Below are positions 34,901-43,545 of a stretch of 64,000 nucleotides of DNA, piece by piece. Source of the stretch: Kitasatospora atroaurantiaca. Its GTDB lineage: Bacteria; Actinomycetota; Actinomycetes; Streptomycetales; Streptomycetaceae. The stretch's first letter is position 1, and the number at the start of each line of letters is the position of its first letter. Location: NCBI RefSeq assembly GCF_007828955.1, contig NZ_VIVR01000001.1:3844001-3908000 (forward strand), in the 5' to 3' direction. A program made the position numbers and the translations under genes. The notes below the pieces were generated by a model. It was not told the origin of the DNA. It did no database searches and saw only the letters and a list, made by a program, of their open reading frames with translations.

Positions 34901-35272
34901 ATGGCTCAGGAAGCGGCACAGCAGGCGCACACGGCGTGCACCGGGGTGGACATGGCGCTCACCCGGGTCTTCGCCCTGCTCGGTAAGCGCTGGACCGGCC
35001 TGATCGTGGCCGTACTCAGCCAGAGCCCGGGCTACTTCTCCGAGCTGCGCCGGGCGATCCCCGGCATCAGCGAACGGATGCTCTCCGACCGACTCACCGA
35101 GCTGGCCGAGGCCGGACTGGTGGTGCGTACCGTCGACGAGGGCCCGCCGCTGCGGGTCAGCTACCACCTCACCGAGTCCGGCCGGGCCCTGCGGCCCGCG
35201 CTCGCGGAGCTCCGCAACTGGGCCGAGGTCCACCTGCCCCCGACCCCGGCCGTCTGCGACGAGCAGGGCTAG
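34901..35272 (+). CDS. HxlR-family transcriptional regulator
   Basis: A 123-residue winged-helix protein: LLGKRWTGLIVAVLSQSPGYFSELRRAIPGISERMLSDRLTELAEAGLV is the HxlR signature. Two Cys (TACTGVD near residue 13 and AVCDEQG at the end) could sense quinones or oxidants, as in QorR/YodB types. It is divergent from azoR, the presumed target. No ribosome site is visible before the ATG, in keeping with a leaderless transcript. Confidence 0.93.
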   Translation: MAQEAAQQAHTACTGVDMALTRVFALLGKRWTGLIVAVLSQSPGYFSELRRAIPGISERMLSDRLTELAEAGLVVRTVDEGPPLRVSYHLTESGRALRPALAELRNWAEVHLPPTPAVCDEQG

Positions 35273-35446
35273 GCCCGGCGCCGATCGCGATCCGCCCCAG
35301 CGCCACGTACGCGGGCGGGCATCACGCCGACCGCGACCTTGAGGAAGAACTGCCCCAGATCAGGGCAGGCAACGGCAGAGCGTCCCACCAACGTGCCTTC
35401 GGTCCGGTCACGACAGCACCGTAGGGGCGGGACGCCTCCGAACACA

Positions 35447-35483
35447 CCACGCCCGCCCTGACGGTACGTCAGGGCGGGCGTGG
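35447..35483. terminator. Bidirectional terminator after hxlR and ppm
   Basis: Sixteen-base perfect arms CCACGCCCGCCCTGAC (35447-35462) and GTCAGGGCGGGCGTGG (35468-35483) with a five-base loop, just before the stop of the minus-strand ppm gene. Confidence 0.92.
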
Positions 35484-35494
35484 TCGGTACGGCG

Positions 35495-36256
35495 TTACTT
35501 CTTTCCGGTGAGCTTCTGGATGCGGGATCCGATGCCCCAGCCGGTGACGCGCCAGAGGGCTTCGACGAGGATGGCGCGGCTCATCTTGGAGGCGCCGAAT
35601 TCGCGTTCGACGAAGGTGATGGGGACCTCGACGACCTTGAAGCCGGCCTTCACGGTGCGCCAGGCGAGGTCGACCTGGAAGCAGTAGCCGGCGGAGGCGA
35701 CCTCGTCCATGCCGAGGCCGAGGAGGGTCTCCTTGCGGAAGGCGCGGTAGCCGCCGGTGACGTCCTTGATGGGGACGCCGAGCATGAGGCGGGAGTAGAG
35801 GGAGCCGCCGCGGGAGATCAGCAGGCGGGACTTGGGCCAGTTGACGACCTTGCCGCCGGGGACCCAGCGGGAGCCCTGGACGAGGTCGGCGGTGCGCAGG
35901 GCGGTGAGCAGGCGGTGGAGTTCCTCGGGCTGGTGGGAGCCGTCGGCGTCCATCTCGACGAGGACGTCGTAGCCGTTGTCGATGCCCCAGCGGAAGCCGG
36001 CCAGGTAGGCGGCGCCGAGGCCTTCCTTGCCCTTGCGGTGCATGACGTGGACGTGGTCGTCCTCGGCGGCGATCTTGTCGGCGAGTTCGCCGGTGCCGTC
36101 GGGGCTGTTGTCGTCGGCCACCAGGACGTGGACCTCGGGGACGGCGGTACGGACCCGGGAGGTGATCCGCTCGACGTTCTCGGCCTCGTTGTAGGTCGGG
36201 ATGATCACCAGCACCTTGCCGAGATCGGCGAAGGTGCTCTCCTCAGGGGCAGTCAC
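35495..36256 (-). CDS. ppm: Polyprenol-phosphate mannose synthase (GT2)
   Basis: A 253-residue inverting glycosyltransferase. [31 protein letters not shown], the metal motif [12 protein letters not shown] and [19 protein letters not shown] and [15 protein letters not shown] match DPM1/Ppm1. It moves mannose from GDP-mannose to polyprenol phosphate, the donor for protein O-mannosylation and glycolipids. There is no membrane domain fused, unlike some mycobacterial versions. It is divergent from manB, which with manA makes mannose-1-phosphate, so this locus supplies the same pathway. Confidence 0.93.
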   Translation of the reverse strand: MTAPEESTFADLGKVLVIIPTYNEAENVERITSRVRTAVPEVHVLVADDNSPDGTGELADKIAAEDDHVHVMHRKGKEGLGAAYLAGFRWGIDNGYDVLVEMDADGSHQPEELHRLLTALRTADLVQGSRWVPGGKVVNWPKSRLLISRGGSLYSRLMLGVPIKDVTGGYRAFRKETLLGLGMDEVASAGYCFQVDLAWRTVKAGFKVVEVPITFVEREFGASKMSRAILVEALWRVTGWGIGSRIQKLTGKK

Positions 36257-36555
36257 GTCTGTGCCTTTCGAAGCAGCTGGGAACAGGCAGCAAGAATGGG
36301 CATGCTACAACGGCCCGCATTCCCGGCCGACCGCCAGGCCTGGCCTGCACCGCCCGGCCGTCCGGCCCTCACCAGGTAGTCTTCCTGCTCAACCTGAACA
36401 CCCGTGGGTCGCGAAGCAACCGGTCGCTCGCGTCCGGCCTCGCCGCCCGCTGCGCCTTCCCCCGACGCACGCAGGCCCGATGGGGCCGGAGCCTGCCCGC
36501 TGGTGTCGACCGACAGCGTGCGGCCCATGCCGCACCGAGCAGGGTGGAGCCAGCA
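36257..36555. promoter_or_regulatory. Divergent region between ppm and manB
   Basis: These 299 bases carry the promoters for ppm and manB. On the minus strand TAGCAT near 36305 is a possible -10 for ppm. No paired -35 was clear. The manB ribosome site GGAG lies six bases before its GTG. No repeat was seen. Confidence 0.35.
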
Positions 36556-37941
36556 GTGCGGGACCTGAAGCAGTTGGTGAAGGCGTACGACGTCCGGGGT
36601 GTGGTGCCGGATCAGTGGGACGAGTCGTTGGCTCGGGCGTTCGGTGCGGCGTTCGTGCGGGTGGTGGGTGCGTCGGCGATCGTGGTGGGGCATGACATGC
36701 GTCCGTCCTCGCCGTCGCTGTCGCGGGCGTTCGCGGAGGGCGCCGCCGCGTACGGCGCGGACGTGGTGGAGATCGGGCTGTGCTCCACCGACCAGCTGTA
36801 CTACGCGTCCGGGAAGCTGGACCTGCCCGGGGCGATGTTCACCGCCTCGCACAACCCCGCGCAGTACAACGGCATCAAGCTCTGCCGTGCCGGCGCGGCG
36901 CCGGTCGGCCAGGACACCGGGCTGTCCCAGGTCCGGGAGCTGGTGGAGTCCTGGACCGCCGCGGACGACACCGTGACCATCCCGCCGGTGGACGTGAAGC
37001 CGGGCTCGCTCTCCTCCCAGGACACCCTGCGCGGCTACGCCGACCACCTGCTGGGCCTGGTGGACCTGTCCGCGATCCGGCCGCTGAAGGTCGTCGTCGA
37101 CGCCGGCAACGGCATGGGCGGGCACACCGTGCCGACCGTGTTCGACGGGCTGCCGATCGACCTGGTCGACCTGTACTTCGAGCTGGACGGCACGTTCCCC
37201 AACCACGAGGCCAACCCGCTGGACCCGGCCAACCTGGTCGACCTGCAGGCCAAGGTCGTCGAGACCGGCGCGGACATCGGCCTGGCCTTCGACGGCGACG
37301 CCGACCGCTGCTTCGTCGTCGACGAGCGCGGCGAACCGGTCTCCCCCTCCGCGATCACCGCCCTGGTCGCCGCCCGGGAGATCGCCCGCGCCAAGGCCGC
37401 CGGCGAGCACAACCCCACCATCATCCACAACCTGATCACCTCCTGGACCGTCCCCGAGGTGGTCCGCGAACTCGGCGCCACCCCGGTGCGCACCCGCGTC
37501 GGCCACTCCTTCATCAAGCAGGAGATGGCCACCACGGACGCCGTCTTCGGCGGCGAACACTCCGCCCACTACTACTTCCGCGACTTCTGGCGCGCCGACA
37601 CCGGCATGCTCGCCGCCCTCCACGTCCTCGCCGCCCTCGGCGGCCAGACCGGCACCCTGTCCGCCCTCACCGCCGAGTACGACCGCTACGCCGCCTCCGG
37701 CGAGATCAACAGCACCGTCGCCGACCAGGCCGACCGCACCGCCGCCGTCCGCACCACCTACGCCTCGCTCGAGGACGTCACCGTCGACGAACTGGACGGC
37801 CTGACCATCGCCGGCAAGGACTGGTGGTTCAACCTCCGCGCCTCCAACACCGAACCGCTGCTCCGCCTGAACGTCGAGGCCCGCGACCCCGGGAAGATGG
37901 CCGAGGTCCGCGACGCCGTCCTCGCCCTCGTCCGCGCCTGA
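36556..37941 (+). CDS. manB: Phosphomannomutase/phosphoglucomutase
   Basis: A 461-residue alpha-D-phosphohexomutase interconverting mannose-6-P and mannose-1-P (and likely the glucose forms). The active-site serine loop is TASHNPAQYNGIK, metal loop DGDADR, sugar loop GGEHSAHYYF and phosphate loop RASNTEPLLRLNVEA. The GTG at 36556 is chosen over the one four codons earlier because GGAG is then six bases away. The first ~180 bases use many G- and T-ending codons, whereas the rest is strongly C-ending, an unusual shift within one gene. manA follows after 129 bases. Confidence 0.95.
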   Translation: MRDLKQLVKAYDVRGVVPDQWDESLARAFGAAFVRVVGASAIVVGHDMRPSSPSLSRAFAEGAAAYGADVVEIGLCSTDQLYYASGKLDLPGAMFTASHNPAQYNGIKLCRAGAAPVGQDTGLSQVRELVESWTAADDTVTIPPVDVKPGSLSSQDTLRGYADHLLGLVDLSAIRPLKVVVDAGNGMGGHTVPTVFDGLPIDLVDLYFELDGTFPNHEANPLDPANLVDLQAKVVETGADIGLAFDGDADRCFVVDERGEPVSPSAITALVAAREIARAKAAGEHNPTIIHNLITSWTVPEVVRELGATPVRTRVGHSFIKQEMATTDAVFGGEHSAHYYFRDFWRADTGMLAALHVLAALGGQTGTLSALTAEYDRYAASGEINSTVADQADRTAAVRTTYASLEDVTVDELDGLTIAGKDWWFNLRASNTEPLLRLNVEARDPGKMAEVRDAVLALVRA

Positions 37942-37950
37942 GACCGCAGC

Positions 37951-38000
37951 CGACCGTCCGTACGGATCATGTTCCGTTCACCAGGCCGTACGGACGGTCG
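37951..38000 (+). terminator. Inverted repeat between manB and manA
   Basis: Perfect 15-bp arms CGACCGTCCGTACGG (37951-37965) and CCGTACGGACGGTCG (37986-38000) with a 20-base loop. It follows the manB stop by nine bases. TAGGGT at 38003-38008 could be a -10 for manA, so the repeat may be a terminator or an operator overlapping the manA promoter. Confidence 0.65.
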
Positions 38001-38070
38001 GTTAGGGTCGTCTCCTTCAGCTCCACCGGATCGCCGCAACACGACCCAGAGAACAGACAGGACCGCGCCC

Positions 38071-39264
38071 ATGGACAGGCTCGTCAACACCGTCCGCCCC
38101 TACGCGTGGGGATCGGTCACCGCCATCCCCGAGCTTCTGGGTCAGGAAGCGACCGGCGAACCGCAGGCGGAACTCTGGATGGGCGCACACCCCGGCTCAC
38201 CGTCCCGGGTCGACCGGGGCAGCGGCCCGCGTTCGCTCGCGGAGCTGATCGCCGAGGACCCGACGGCCGAGCTCGGCGCCGCGGCCGTGGCCAAGTTCGG
38301 CCCGAGCCTGCCGTTCCTGCTCAAGGTGCTGGCCGCCGGTACCCCCCTCTCCATCCAGGCCCACCCCGACCTCGAGCAGGCCAAGGCCGGTTTCGCCGAC
38401 GAGGAGTCCCGGGGCGTCCCGGTCGACGCCCCGCACCGCAACTACAAGGACGCCAACCACAAGCCCGAACTCATCTGCGCACTCGACGAGTTCGAGGGCC
38501 TCTGCGGCTTCCGCACGCCCGCCGCGGCCGCCGACCTCATGGAGTCGCTGGGCGCCCCGGTGCTCGCCCCGCTGGTCGAGCTGCTGCGCAACAAGCCCGA
38601 GGCCGAGGCACTGAGCGAGGCGCTCGCCACCATCCTGTCGCTGACGGGGGCCGCCGCCACCGCCGCGGTGACCGAGGTCGCCGCGGCCGTCGAGCGGGCC
38701 GCCGCGGCCGCCCCGGGCGGGGAGTTCTCCGCCTACGCGTACGCGGCCCGGGAGTTCCCCGGCGACACCGGCCTGCTCGCCGCCCTGCTGCTGAACTACG
38801 TACGGCTCCAGCCCGGCGAAGCGCTCTACCTGGGCGCGGGCGTCCCGCACGCGTACCTGCGCGGCATCGGCGTCGAGATCCTGGCCAACTCCGACAACGT
38901 GCTGCGCGGCGGCCTGACGCCCAAGCACGTGGACGTCCCCGAGCTGCTGCGCGTGGTCGAGTTCAGGGGCGGGCAGCCCGACGTCCTGCGGCCGGTCACC
39001 GACGGCGCCGGCGAGCAGCTGTACCCGGTGCCGATCGACGAGTTCCGGCTGTCCCGCTTCGTCCTCGGCCCCGAGCCCCGGCGGGTCGACGGCGACGCCC
39101 CGCAGATCCTGCTCTGCACCGAGGGCGCCGTCCGGCTCGCGCACACCGATGGCAGCACCCTCACGCTGGCCCGTGGCGAGTCCGCCTTCCTCCCCGCCAC
39201 CGGCGGCGGCACCGAGCTGTCCGGCCCCGGCGCCACGGTCTTCCGCGCCACGGTCACGCTGTAG
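38071..39264 (+). CDS. manA: Mannose-6-phosphate isomerase, class I
   Basis: A 397-residue zinc isomerase converting fructose-6-P to mannose-6-P. LVNTVRPYAWGSVTAIPELLG, AELWMGAHPGSPSRV, LPFLLKVLAAGTPLSIQAHPD (zinc Gln/His), DANHKPELICAL (zinc Glu) and the C-terminal cupin with YLGAGVPHAYLRGIGVEI...NSDNVLRGGLTPKHVD are all canonical. AGGA precedes the ATG at 38071. With manB it forms the route to GDP-mannose. The 3-prime end overlaps the convergent NTF2-like gene by 11 bases. Confidence 0.96.
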   Translation: MDRLVNTVRPYAWGSVTAIPELLGQEATGEPQAELWMGAHPGSPSRVDRGSGPRSLAELIAEDPTAELGAAAVAKFGPSLPFLLKVLAAGTPLSIQAHPDLEQAKAGFADEESRGVPVDAPHRNYKDANHKPELICALDEFEGLCGFRTPAAAADLMESLGAPVLAPLVELLRNKPEAEALSEALATILSLTGAAATAAVTEVAAAVERAAAAAPGGEFSAYAYAAREFPGDTGLLAALLLNYVRLQPGEALYLGAGVPHAYLRGIGVEILANSDNVLRGGLTPKHVDVPELLRVVEFRGGQPDVLRPVTDGAGEQLYPVPIDEFRLSRFVLGPEPRRVDGDAPQILLCTEGAVRLAHTDGSTLTLARGESAFLPATGGGTELSGPGATVFRATVTL

Positions 39265-39778
39265 CAGCCGGGGGCTCACCGGTCGTCCACACCAGCTGCA
39301 GGGCGAGCCGGCTCAGCCGCCAACCGCTCTCGGTCCGCTCGGCTTCGCCGTCCATCCGGCCGCCGATGTCGAAGTGGGTGCCCGGGGCGTAGCCGCGCTC
39401 GGCATGGGCGGCGTCCGAATGGACGTGCGCGGCCAGCAGGTTGAAGCTCAGTGTGGCCCGGTCCCCGTGCACCGCGATGGCGTGGTTCGAGCCGACGTGC
39501 AGCGTCCGCCCGAACTTCGCCATCGCCGCCGCCTGGAACTCTGCGAGCCCCGCACGCCCCGTACGGCTCCCGACGGGGAACTCCAGCCGGACGTCCTCCG
39601 TGAAGAACGAGCGGGCCCAGGCCTCGTCGAAGACCCGCTCGTCCAGGCTCGCCAGGTATCTGTCGATCAGCCTGGCGACCGCGTCCCGGTCCACGAACGC
39701 CCCGAGCAGCTCGCGCAGCATCGCCACCTCGGGGTCTGCGGGGATCCGTGCGTGTGCCTTGGTCTCTGTCCGTGTCAT
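39254..39778 (-). CDS. SnoaL-like/NTF2-fold protein
   Basis: A 174-residue protein with the NTF2-like layout: N-terminal helices (VDRDAVARLIDRYLASLDERVFDEAWARSFFTEDVRLEFP) followed by a beta sheet (RATLSFNLLAAHVHSD...ESGWRLSRLALQLVWTTG). Such SnoaL_4-type proteins are isomerases, dehydratases or carriers in diverse pathways, and none can be assigned here. The last 11 bases overlap the end of manA on the other strand. The methyltransferase gene lies 17 bases upstream on the same strand. Confidence 0.85.
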   Translation of the reverse strand: MTRTETKAHARIPADPEVAMLRELLGAFVDRDAVARLIDRYLASLDERVFDEAWARSFFTEDVRLEFPVGSRTGRAGLAEFQAAAMAKFGRTLHVGSNHAIAVHGDRATLSFNLLAAHVHSDAAHAERGYAPGTHFDIGGRMDGEAERTESGWRLSRLALQLVWTTGEPPAATA

Positions 39779-39795
39779 GCGAGAAGCATGGAACC

Positions 39796-40383
39796 TCAAG
39801 CCGACTTGAGGTCAAGCCCCAGATGGGTCCAGCTGACACCGGTCCGGCCGTGCGCGTCGGCGCGCTCGCTCCGGTGCACCTCCACCAGGCCGAACTCGCC
39901 TGCCAGCGCTACCGTTTCGTCCGCCGAGACCGGGTGCATCCGCCGCCCCTGCGGTACCGGGCCGTGCCGCAGCAGCAACAACACCCGCCCCTGCGGGGCC
40001 AACAGCTCGGACACCCGCCGCATCGCCCGCCCGCGCTCCGCCGGGTCCAGGTGCATCCAGACGGCCGTCGCCAACACCAGGTCGAACTTGCCTGCGACCT
40101 CCCGGAGTTCAGGCAGCGAGTCGCTCAGCCAGGTGAACCCGGCCGCCTCGTGCACCCGCAGCTCGACGGTCGGCTCCACGGCCACCACCGTGTGGCCGCG
40201 GGCCGCCAGTGCGGCCGCGTCCCGGCCCGTCCCGGCGCCGAGGTCGAGCACCCGGGCCGGAGCCTCCGGGAAGAGGTGCAGCACCTCCCGGTGCACCTTC
40301 TCGAACGTCACGCTCTCGTACTGCCGGGCCAGTTCGCCCGCATCCTCGCGATAGCCGGCGGTCCCGGCCGGACGTGTCTCCAT
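39796..40383 (-). CDS. Class I SAM-dependent methyltransferase
   Basis: A 195-residue Rossmann methyltransferase. Motif I ARVLDLGAGTGRDAAALAARG, acidic loop VVAVEPT, and FDLVLATAVWMHLDPAERGRAMRRV are clear. The substrate is unknown. The start ATG at 40383 is the most likely, with another in-frame ATG five codons upstream. It probably forms a two-gene unit with the NTF2-like gene. Confidence 0.88.
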   Translation of the reverse strand: METRPAGTAGYREDAGELARQYESVTFEKVHREVLHLFPEAPARVLDLGAGTGRDAAALAARGHTVVAVEPTVELRVHEAAGFTWLSDSLPELREVAGKFDLVLATAVWMHLDPAERGRAMRRVSELLAPQGRVLLLLRHGPVPQGRRMHPVSADETVALAGEFGLVEVHRSERADAHGRTGVSWTHLGLDLKSA

Positions 40384-40562
40384 AACGTGGCAGCACATCA
40401 CGGGGCCGGCCGTACGCACCAGGGGATTCAGCCACCGGCGCAGCCTGGGACTGCCGATCCCAGGCAGAACGGTCCTCTCCACACCCCGGCTCACGGCTGA
40501 GAACGTCTTGATGTCGGAAGCACAAGGCAGTCCAGGTGGACCGTCCAAGAGGAGAACCAGCC

Positions 40563-41495
40563 ATGCGCGCAGTCGTCGTGAAGACCTTCGGTGGACCCGA
40601 GGTCATCGAGATCGCCGAGGTCGAGATCCCGCAGCCGGGCCGCGGAGAGATCCGGATCCGGACCCAGGCCGTCTCCGTGCACCCGGCCGATGCGGCCGTC
40701 CGCTCAGGCGCGGTGGCCCACCACCTGCCCGAGCGGCCCCAGCACCAACTGGGCTGGGACGTGGCCGGAACGGTCGACGCCCTCGGCGAGGGGGTGGACG
40801 GCTTCCGTACCGGGGACGCCGTGATCGGACTCTCGCACTGGTTTGCGAGCCACAACGGTACGCACGCCGACTACGCGGTGCTGCCCGCCTCGGCGGTCGG
40901 CCCCGCTCCGGCCGGTACGTCGGTGACGGCCGCCGCCACCCTCCCGCTGAACGGACTGACGGCCCTGCAGGCACTGGAGCTGACCGGGCTGACCGAGGGG
41001 CAGACCCTGCTGGTCAGCGGCGGCGCGGGCGCACTCGGCGGGTTCGCCGTCCAGCTCGCGGTCGGGCGCGGCCTCAAGGTCATCGCCATCGCGGGGGCCG
41101 CCGACCGGGAGTTCATCACCGGTCTCGGTGCCCGGTGGGTCGAGCGCGGCGAGGACGCGGTCGCGGCGGTCCGGGAGCTGGCCCCGGAGGGCGGTGTGGA
41201 CGCGGCCGTCGACACGGCCCTGCTGGGCACCTCCCTGCTGGCCGCCGTCCGGGCCGACGGCGCCTTCGTCTCCGTCCGCCCCGACACCGTGCCCGACTCC
41301 GAGCGCGGCATCCGGGTCGCCGTCATCGACGTACGCCCCGACGGCGCACAGCTCGCCGAGCTCGCCGCCCTCACCGAGGCCGGCCTGCTGACCCCGCGCG
41401 TCGACTCCGAGTACCCGCTCGCCGAAGCCGCCAAGGCTCACGCCCGCCTCGCCGAGTCCGGCACCCGCGGCGGCATCGTCCTGACCACCACCTGA
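40563..41495 (+). CDS. MDR-superfamily NADPH oxidoreductase
   Basis: A 310-residue quinone-reductase-like enzyme. MRAVVVKTFGGPEVIEIAEVEIPQPGRGEIRI, LGWDVAGTVDALGEGV, LLVSGGAGALGGFAVQLAVGRGLKVIAIA and the C-terminal LAEAAKAHARLAESGTRGGIVLT are family features. GAGGAG precedes the ATG at 40563. It is similar in class to the gene at 28608-29597 but clearly diverged. Cofactor NADPH is inferred. Confidence 0.92.
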   Translation: MRAVVVKTFGGPEVIEIAEVEIPQPGRGEIRIRTQAVSVHPADAAVRSGAVAHHLPERPQHQLGWDVAGTVDALGEGVDGFRTGDAVIGLSHWFASHNGTHADYAVLPASAVGPAPAGTSVTAAATLPLNGLTALQALELTGLTEGQTLLVSGGAGALGGFAVQLAVGRGLKVIAIAGAADREFITGLGARWVERGEDAVAAVRELAPEGGVDAAVDTALLGTSLLAAVRADGAFVSVRPDTVPDSERGIRVAVIDVRPDGAQLAELAALTEAGLLTPRVDSEYPLAEAAKAHARLAESGTRGGIVLTTT

Positions 41496-41512
41496 GCCGT
41501 GCCGCCGGGACG

Positions 41513-42019
41513 CTACACCGCCACCCGCAGCCGCCACCGGACCTCGCCGTCCAGCCGTTCCCCGGTGGGCGCGAGGCCGGCTGCGGCGGCGACCGCGGCG
41601 GAGGCGCCGTGCTCCGGGTGGACGTGCGCGGTCACGGTACGGACCCCCTGGCCGACCAGCCATGTCACCAGGCCTCGGGCCGCCTCGGTGGCGATCCCCC
41701 GGCCCTGCCAGGGCGTCCCCACCACCCAGGCCACCTCGGCGGCGGGCTCGTCCTGCCCGGTGGCGACCGTCGCCTGGACCCAGCCCACCAGGCGGTCCTC
41801 CGCCCGGAGCCGCACCACCCAGTTCCACCACCTCTCGGCCGGATCGGGCGAGCCGGCCGTCCACCGCTCGTAACGGGCCCTCAGTTCCGTCGGCCGCTCG
41901 GGCTCACCGCCGGTGAAGCCGTACAACGCCGGGTCCGCCATGACCTCGGCCATCTCCTCCGCGTGCTCGACCCGCAGCGGCACCAGGACCAGCCGCTCCG
42001 TACGGATCTCCCGGATCAT
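41513..42019 (-). CDS. GNAT-family N-acetyltransferase
   Basis: A 168-residue RimJ/RimL-type acetyltransferase. It begins MIREIRTERLVLVPLRVEHAEEMAEVMAD, and the acetyl-CoA loop VAWVVGTPWQGRGIATEAARGL is intact. It could modify a protein N-terminus, tRNA-linked amino acid or small amine. Its ATG shares one base with the NADAR gene stop (TGATG), so the two are translationally coupled. Confidence 0.92.
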   Translation of the reverse strand: MIREIRTERLVLVPLRVEHAEEMAEVMADPALYGFTGGEPERPTELRARYERWTAGSPDPAERWWNWVVRLRAEDRLVGWVQATVATGQDEPAAEVAWVVGTPWQGRGIATEAARGLVTWLVGQGVRTVTAHVHPEHGASAAVAAAAGLAPTGERLDGEVRWRLRVAV

Positions 42020-42477
42020 CACCGCGCGGTCCCCTCGCGCTCGACGGCCAGCCGTGTCCGCGTCCGCATCAGGATGCGGCCCAGCATGTTCCTGCCCGTA
42101 CCCGTGGAACCTCGGCCCCAGTAGTGGTCGGTGGTGGTGTCCTCCACGAGATCCTCCTGACCGGTGGCCAGCAGGATCTCCCTGATCTCCGGGTTCTGCG
42201 AGAACTTCCCGTGGACCGCCCGCCGCATGACGTCGTCCCTGACCTTCTCCCAGTCCCGCCGCAGCGGCCGCGCACGGGTCCGGCCGAGCTCCGCGGCCTG
42301 CAGGGCCGACGACGCGCGCCGTATCCGGTCGGCATGACCGGTGCCGGCGTACTTCTGCGCCTGGAAGTAGTGCTCGGACGTGGGCCACCAGAGGCCGTCG
42401 GCGGAGAAGCCGTGCGGGGAGAAGTTGGAGAAGCACCCGTACGGGACCTCGTCCGCACCGTAGAAGTAGATCGTCAC
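42019..42477 (-). CDS. NADAR-family protein (YbiA-like)
   Basis: A 152-residue protein: MTIYFYGADEVPYGCFSNFSPHGF, WWPTSEHYFQAQKYAGT and the C-terminal DHYWGRGSTGTGRNMLGRIL are the NADAR/YbiA signature. YbiA-type enzymes hydrolyse the N-glycosidic bond of early riboflavin intermediates. Others remove ADP-ribose from nucleic acids or act in NAD-related conflict systems. Its coupling to an acetyltransferase gene is noted. No ADP-ribosyltransferase gene is adjacent. Confidence 0.93.
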   Translation of the reverse strand: MTIYFYGADEVPYGCFSNFSPHGFSADGLWWPTSEHYFQAQKYAGTGHADRIRRASSALQAAELGRTRARPLRRDWEKVRDDVMRRAVHGKFSQNPEIREILLATGQEDLVEDTTTDHYWGRGSTGTGRNMLGRILMRTRTRLAVEREGTAR

Positions 42478-42844
42478 GGAAGTAGGTCCAGCCCCTCGGT
42501 AGCCGTCAGGGGCACCGTAGCCTCACCCCACGCCCCCTGCACGGGGGTTTTCGGGCGTCCCTCGGGCCGGCTCTCGTTCGTTGCCGGCGGAAGCGGTGAC
42601 CCTACAGGTTGTAGGATCTCGCCGCCGATGACATGTCGATCTTCTGTGACCTGCTGGTTCTCTGTTGTCTCACCGCGATGTCACCCAAGATCAGTCTCAG
42701 ATCGATGCCATTTCCTCGGCGGAACGATGAGTCTGCGGCTGAGCCACCGAGCACGAGGACTACATGTGAGCTCAGATCGCGCACCGATGAGTTTCCCGCG
42801 CGCCGGTCTGTACGCGTGAGACCGACTCACGGAAGGCTGGCGCC
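42478..42844. other. Intergenic stretch with lower GC and a short inverted repeat
   Basis: In this 367-base region the part 42600-42790 is clearly less GC-rich than the rest of the window. It contains CCTACA-GGT-TGTAGG (42601-42615), followed by TAGGAT. Small open frames on either strand (60-75 codons) have no ribosome site or streptomycete codon bias. It may hold promoters for the flanking divergent genes or a remnant of transferred DNA. No transposase sequence was recognised. Confidence 0.45.
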
Positions 42845-43408
42845 ATGCGGAAACTGATCTACGGCATGAACCTGACCCTGGACGGCTATATCGCCGCGCC
42901 CGGCGACGACATCGGCTGGAGCGTGCCGAGCGACGAGCTGTTCCAGTTTTGGTCCGACCAGTTGCAGGCGACCGACCTGTCGCTGTACGGGCGCAAGCTG
43001 TGGCAGACGATGAGCTCCTACTGGCCGACCGGCGACCAGCAGCCCAACGCCACCCCGGCGGAGATCGAGTTCGCGCGCCGCTGGCGGGACATGTCGAAGG
43101 TGGTGTTCTCCTCGACGATCGACAAGGTCGACTGGAACACCCGCCTGGTCACCGGCGACGCGGTCGCCGAGATCACCCGGCTCAGGGCCGAGGACGGCGG
43201 CCCGATGGACATCGGCGGCGCGACGCTCGCCGGGGCGGCCATGCGGGCCGGGCTGATTGACGAGTACGTGCTGGCCACCGCGCCGGTCCTGGTGGGCGGC
43301 GGCACGCCGTTCTTCACCGCGCTGGACAACTGGGTGAACCTCAACCTGGTGGAGACGCGGACGCTTCCCTGCGGCGTGATCCTGACCAGGTACGAGACGA
43401 GGCGCTGA
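42845..43408 (+). CDS. Dihydrofolate reductase/RibD C-terminal-family protein
   Basis: A 187-residue reductase-fold protein: MRKLIYGMNLTLDGYIAAPGDDIGW, SLYGRKLWQTMSSYWPTGD, KVVFSSTIDKVDWNTRLV, DIGGATLAGAAMRAGLIDEYVLATAPVLVGGGTPFF. This is the stand-alone RibD_C group found widely in actinobacteria, of unknown substrate, probably NADPH-dependent. GGAAGG precedes the ATG. It ends convergently with dnaB through a hairpin. Confidence 0.93.
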   Translation: MRKLIYGMNLTLDGYIAAPGDDIGWSVPSDELFQFWSDQLQATDLSLYGRKLWQTMSSYWPTGDQQPNATPAEIEFARRWRDMSKVVFSSTIDKVDWNTRLVTGDAVAEITRLRAEDGGPMDIGGATLAGAAMRAGLIDEYVLATAPVLVGGGTPFFTALDNWVNLNLVETRTLPCGVILTRYETRR

Positions 43409-43469
43409 GCGCCCGTGACCCGGACTACCGCCCGAGCCACCCAAACGAGTGAAGCCCCTGAACTGCAAG

Positions 43470-43517
43470 TCTCATGGCAGTGGCATTTCTGCCATCCATC
43501 TGCCAACTGCCGTGAGA
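43470..43517. terminator. Hairpin between the RibD-like gene and dnaB
   Basis: Arms TCTCATGGCAGT (43470-43481) and ACTGCCGTGAGA (43506-43517) pair with one G-U, and an inner TGGCA/TGCCA stem lies in the loop. It is a probable bidirectional terminator between convergent genes. Confidence 0.75.
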
Positions 43518-43545
43518 TTCCGCCAAGGCTTGAGACCCGACAAGG

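Noticed and set aside
42602-42784. A 60-codon minus-strand frame in the low-GC gap
   Set aside because: No ribosome site, no codon bias and no recognisable sequence.
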